Shown piece after piece: positions 62,371-64,000 of a stretch of 64,000 nucleotides of DNA (its first letter is position 1; each line of letters opens with the position of its first letter). Below the pieces are notes generated by a model that worked only from the letters and a program-made list of their open reading frames with translations, was not told the DNA's origin and did not search any database. The translations under genes and the position numbers were made by a program. The stretch lies in NCBI GenBank assembly GCA_017633985.1, contig JAGBOF010000036.1:1-64000 (forward strand). The letters run 5' to 3'. Source of the stretch: Bacteroidales bacterium. GTDB lineage: Bacteria; Bacteroidota; Bacteroidia; Bacteroidales; P3.

Positions 62371-64000
62371 ATGGTTAAAAGATTAAGTTTATTGCTGGCT
62401 GCATTATTTATGTTTGTCGGCGGATTTTCTCAGGTGACCGTAAACGTCGGAGAAGTTAATGCTGATTCTTATAATACCTATACTCCTATGTATACGTATT
62501 ATGATTACAGTTATTCGCAATCCGTGTACACACCTGACGAATTTGAAGTCACCGGTACAATAAACACTATTGCCTACTACATGCAGACCGTAACTTCTTC
62601 AAGAGAATTTACGGTAAGAATCTACATGGCTGAAGTAGACAGAACAACATTGACTACCAGTGATTATGTAACCGAAGGATTTGTGAAAGTCTATGACGGA
62701 CTTATTAACACAGGTACCGCAGGTTGGATTACCTTAACTTTGGATGAACCTTTCGAGTATTCGGGAGACAAGAGCCTTGTAATTGCATTCGAAAATGCTA
62801 ACGGTTCTTACTTCAATGCTCCGAGATGGTTAACAAAGGCTGCTGAAAACACTTCTGTTGTTTGGTGGCGTGACAGCACTCCTGAAACTTTGGACAATTT
62901 GGGCGGACAAAGCACAAATGTTGGTTCAAAGCCTATCCTTCAATTGGGAGTTACACCTCCTGAAGGTTTTGTTGCAAGTGCATCAAATTTGGCTGCAAGT
63001 GCAACTGCCAACTCTGCAATACTTACTTGGGATGAAGCATACGGTGCAACATCTTATGTAGTTTATTACAAACTGTTAACTGATGAAGAATATACATCAG
63101 TTGAAACTACGGACAACAAAGTCACATTAACTGATTTGAACGAAACTTCTTTATATTCTTTCTATGTTGTTTCTAACGGAACGGCTGCTGCAAGTAAAGA
63201 AGTTCAGTTCAAGACTGCATGTCAGCCGACAGCAGTTCCTTTTGCTTACGGATTTGACAATTTAGTATATGCTGACGCTGTTGCGGTTATTCCTTGTTGG
63301 GAATTCGTTGCATCTGGCAACTATCCGCAGATAAGCGACGATTACGCAGTTTCAATGGAAAACTCATTGAAAATAGCAAACAATTCTTATGTTGCTTTGC
63401 CGTTTATGGATAAGAGCGTTAAAGACCTTCAGTTATCATTCAAAATGTATGCTACGGGAGCTAACTACGGCGTTACTGTAGGTACTATGACTGACAACGC
63501 TGCGTCTTCTTCGTTTGTAGAATACTCTACGGTTAATGTTTCTGCTGCTAACCAGTGGGAAGAGTTCACCGTTAATATGAGAAACTACGACGGAAATGCT
63601 AACTATATCGCAATAAAAGGTAACAGCAATTATGTATACATCGATGACATCCAGATAACCGAAAGAGGCGCTTGCGAACCTCCTGCTGACAACAGCTTGG
63701 CTGTTACAAGCCTTGACGCAACAAGTGCAACAATCGTTTGGGAAGATGCTATCGAAGACCACGCTGCATGGAAAGTTTATTACAAAGCATCTGATGCAGA
63801 TGAGTACACGTCAGTAAGTGCAAACGAAAAGAGCGCTACGTTAAACAATCTTTCCGCACAGACATCATATAATGTATATGTAACAACTGTTTGCGGCGAG
63901 GGTGAAGAAAGCGGAAAATCCACTTCCTTTACATTCACGACTCCTTGTTTGGCTTTGACGGCAGAAGATTTGCCTTGGGAAACTACATTTACAGAATTTG
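62371..64000 (+). CDS. secreted fibronectin-III surface protein, N-terminal part
   Basis: The frame is open from ATG at 62371 to the window edge (543 codons). Signal peptide MVKRLSLLLAALFMFVGGFS, then an unassigned region that resembles the N-terminal strand-rich part of Bacteroidota adhesins (about 25-185). FN3 modules follow at about 205-285 (ATANSAILTWDEAYGATSYV) and about 445-535 (ATSATIVWEDAIEDHAAWKV). Between them, PFAYGFDN to YIDDIQIT (about 290-430) looks like the jelly-roll cleaved-adhesin domain. A T9SS sorting end is expected but lies outside. Confidence 0.8.
   Translation, partial: MVKRLSLLLAALFMFVGGFSQVTVNVGEVNADSYNTYTPMYTYYDYSYSQSVYTPDEFEVTGTINTIAYYMQTVTSSREFTVRIYMAEVDRTTLTTSDYVTEGFVKVYDGLINTGTAGWITLTLDEPFEYSGDKSLVIAFENANGSYFNAPRWLTKAAENTSVVWWRDSTPETLDNLGGQSTNVGSKPILQLGVTPPEGFVASASNLAASATANSAILTWDEAYGATSYVVYYKLLTDEEYTSVETTDNKVTLTDLNETSLYSFYVVSNGTAAASKEVQFKTACQPTAVPFAYGFDNLVYADAVAVIPCWEFVASGNYPQISDDYAVSMENSLKIANNSYVALPFMDKSVKDLQLSFKMYATGANYGVTVGTMTDNAASSSFVEYSTVNVSAANQWEEFTVNMRNYDGNANYIAIKGNSNYVYIDDIQITERGACEPPADNSLAVTSLDATSATIVWEDAIEDHAAWKVYYKASDADEYTSVSANEKSATLNNLSAQTSYNVYVTTVCGEGEESGKSTSFTFTTPCLALTAEDLPWETTFTEF

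Overview
The window comes from the chromosome of an AT-rich member of the phylum Bacteroidota, most likely order Bacteroidales; I cannot name the genus. The evidence is a Na+-translocating NADH:quinone reductase operon, many Bacteroidota-type promoters (-7 box TAnnTTTG, sometimes with TTTG about 18-20 bp upstream), several secreted proteins with type IX secretion (T9SS) C-terminal signals, the T9SS regulator PorX, and a tmRNA tag ending YALAA.

Layout. 1-4.1 kb: nqrA-B-C-D-(E), minus strand. 4.3-8.1 kb: a T9SS adhesin-like protein whose signal peptide contains a G10 tract. 8.2-11.7 kb: nadE-purF. 12-13.6 kb: a porin-like gene broken by a stop codon, a small secreted protein and a small HTH regulator. 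14-19.8 kb: aroC-DUF4369 lipoprotein-lpxH, a nitroreductase, then pth, rplY and prs. 19.9-28.8 kb: tRNA-Leu, a T9SS M6 metalloprotease, nadC, a YihY-type membrane protein, an HI0933-type flavoprotein, era and tRNA-His. 29-31.3 kb: a small island of unrecognised genes. 31.3-33.8 kb: a beta-helix surface protein and a small T9SS partner. 34 kb: tmRNA. 35.6-38 kb: an ECF sigma/anti-sigma/outer-membrane operon. 38.5-45.9 kb: tRNA-Phe, ileS, a purine nucleoside phosphorylase, aspS and ogt. 46 kb: a structured RNA that is probably 6S RNA. 46.3-52.5 kb: DUF4190 protein, DUF4143 ATPase, MATE exporter, gcvT and a secreted EEP-fold protein. 52.8-57.7 kb: three paralogous Cys-rich lipoproteins, a MauE/DoxX-thioredoxin fusion, porX, tsaE and an acyltransferase. 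57.9-61.7 kb: pckA, a DivIC-like protein, a HAD hydrolase and thiL. 62.4 kb to the end: a further secreted fibronectin-III protein, cut by the window edge.

The most unusual signal is not a gene. At nine intergenic places short G/C islands recur at exactly 21-bp spacing inside AT-rich DNA, with up to nine consecutive units at 11.79-11.97 kb. The G/C words vary and face both ways, but the phase is kept exactly. Several intrinsic terminators are built from two neighbouring units of the same lattice. Two helical turns per unit suggests an architectural or protein-binding role, or phased DNA curvature; I know of no described repeat family with this design.

Other observations worth attention are the G10 switch candidate, a NAD synthetase whose glutaminase domain has Tyr in place of the catalytic Cys, the Cys-rich lipoprotein/MauE-Trx cluster next to porX, and a MITE-like inverted repeat at 61.7-61.9 kb.
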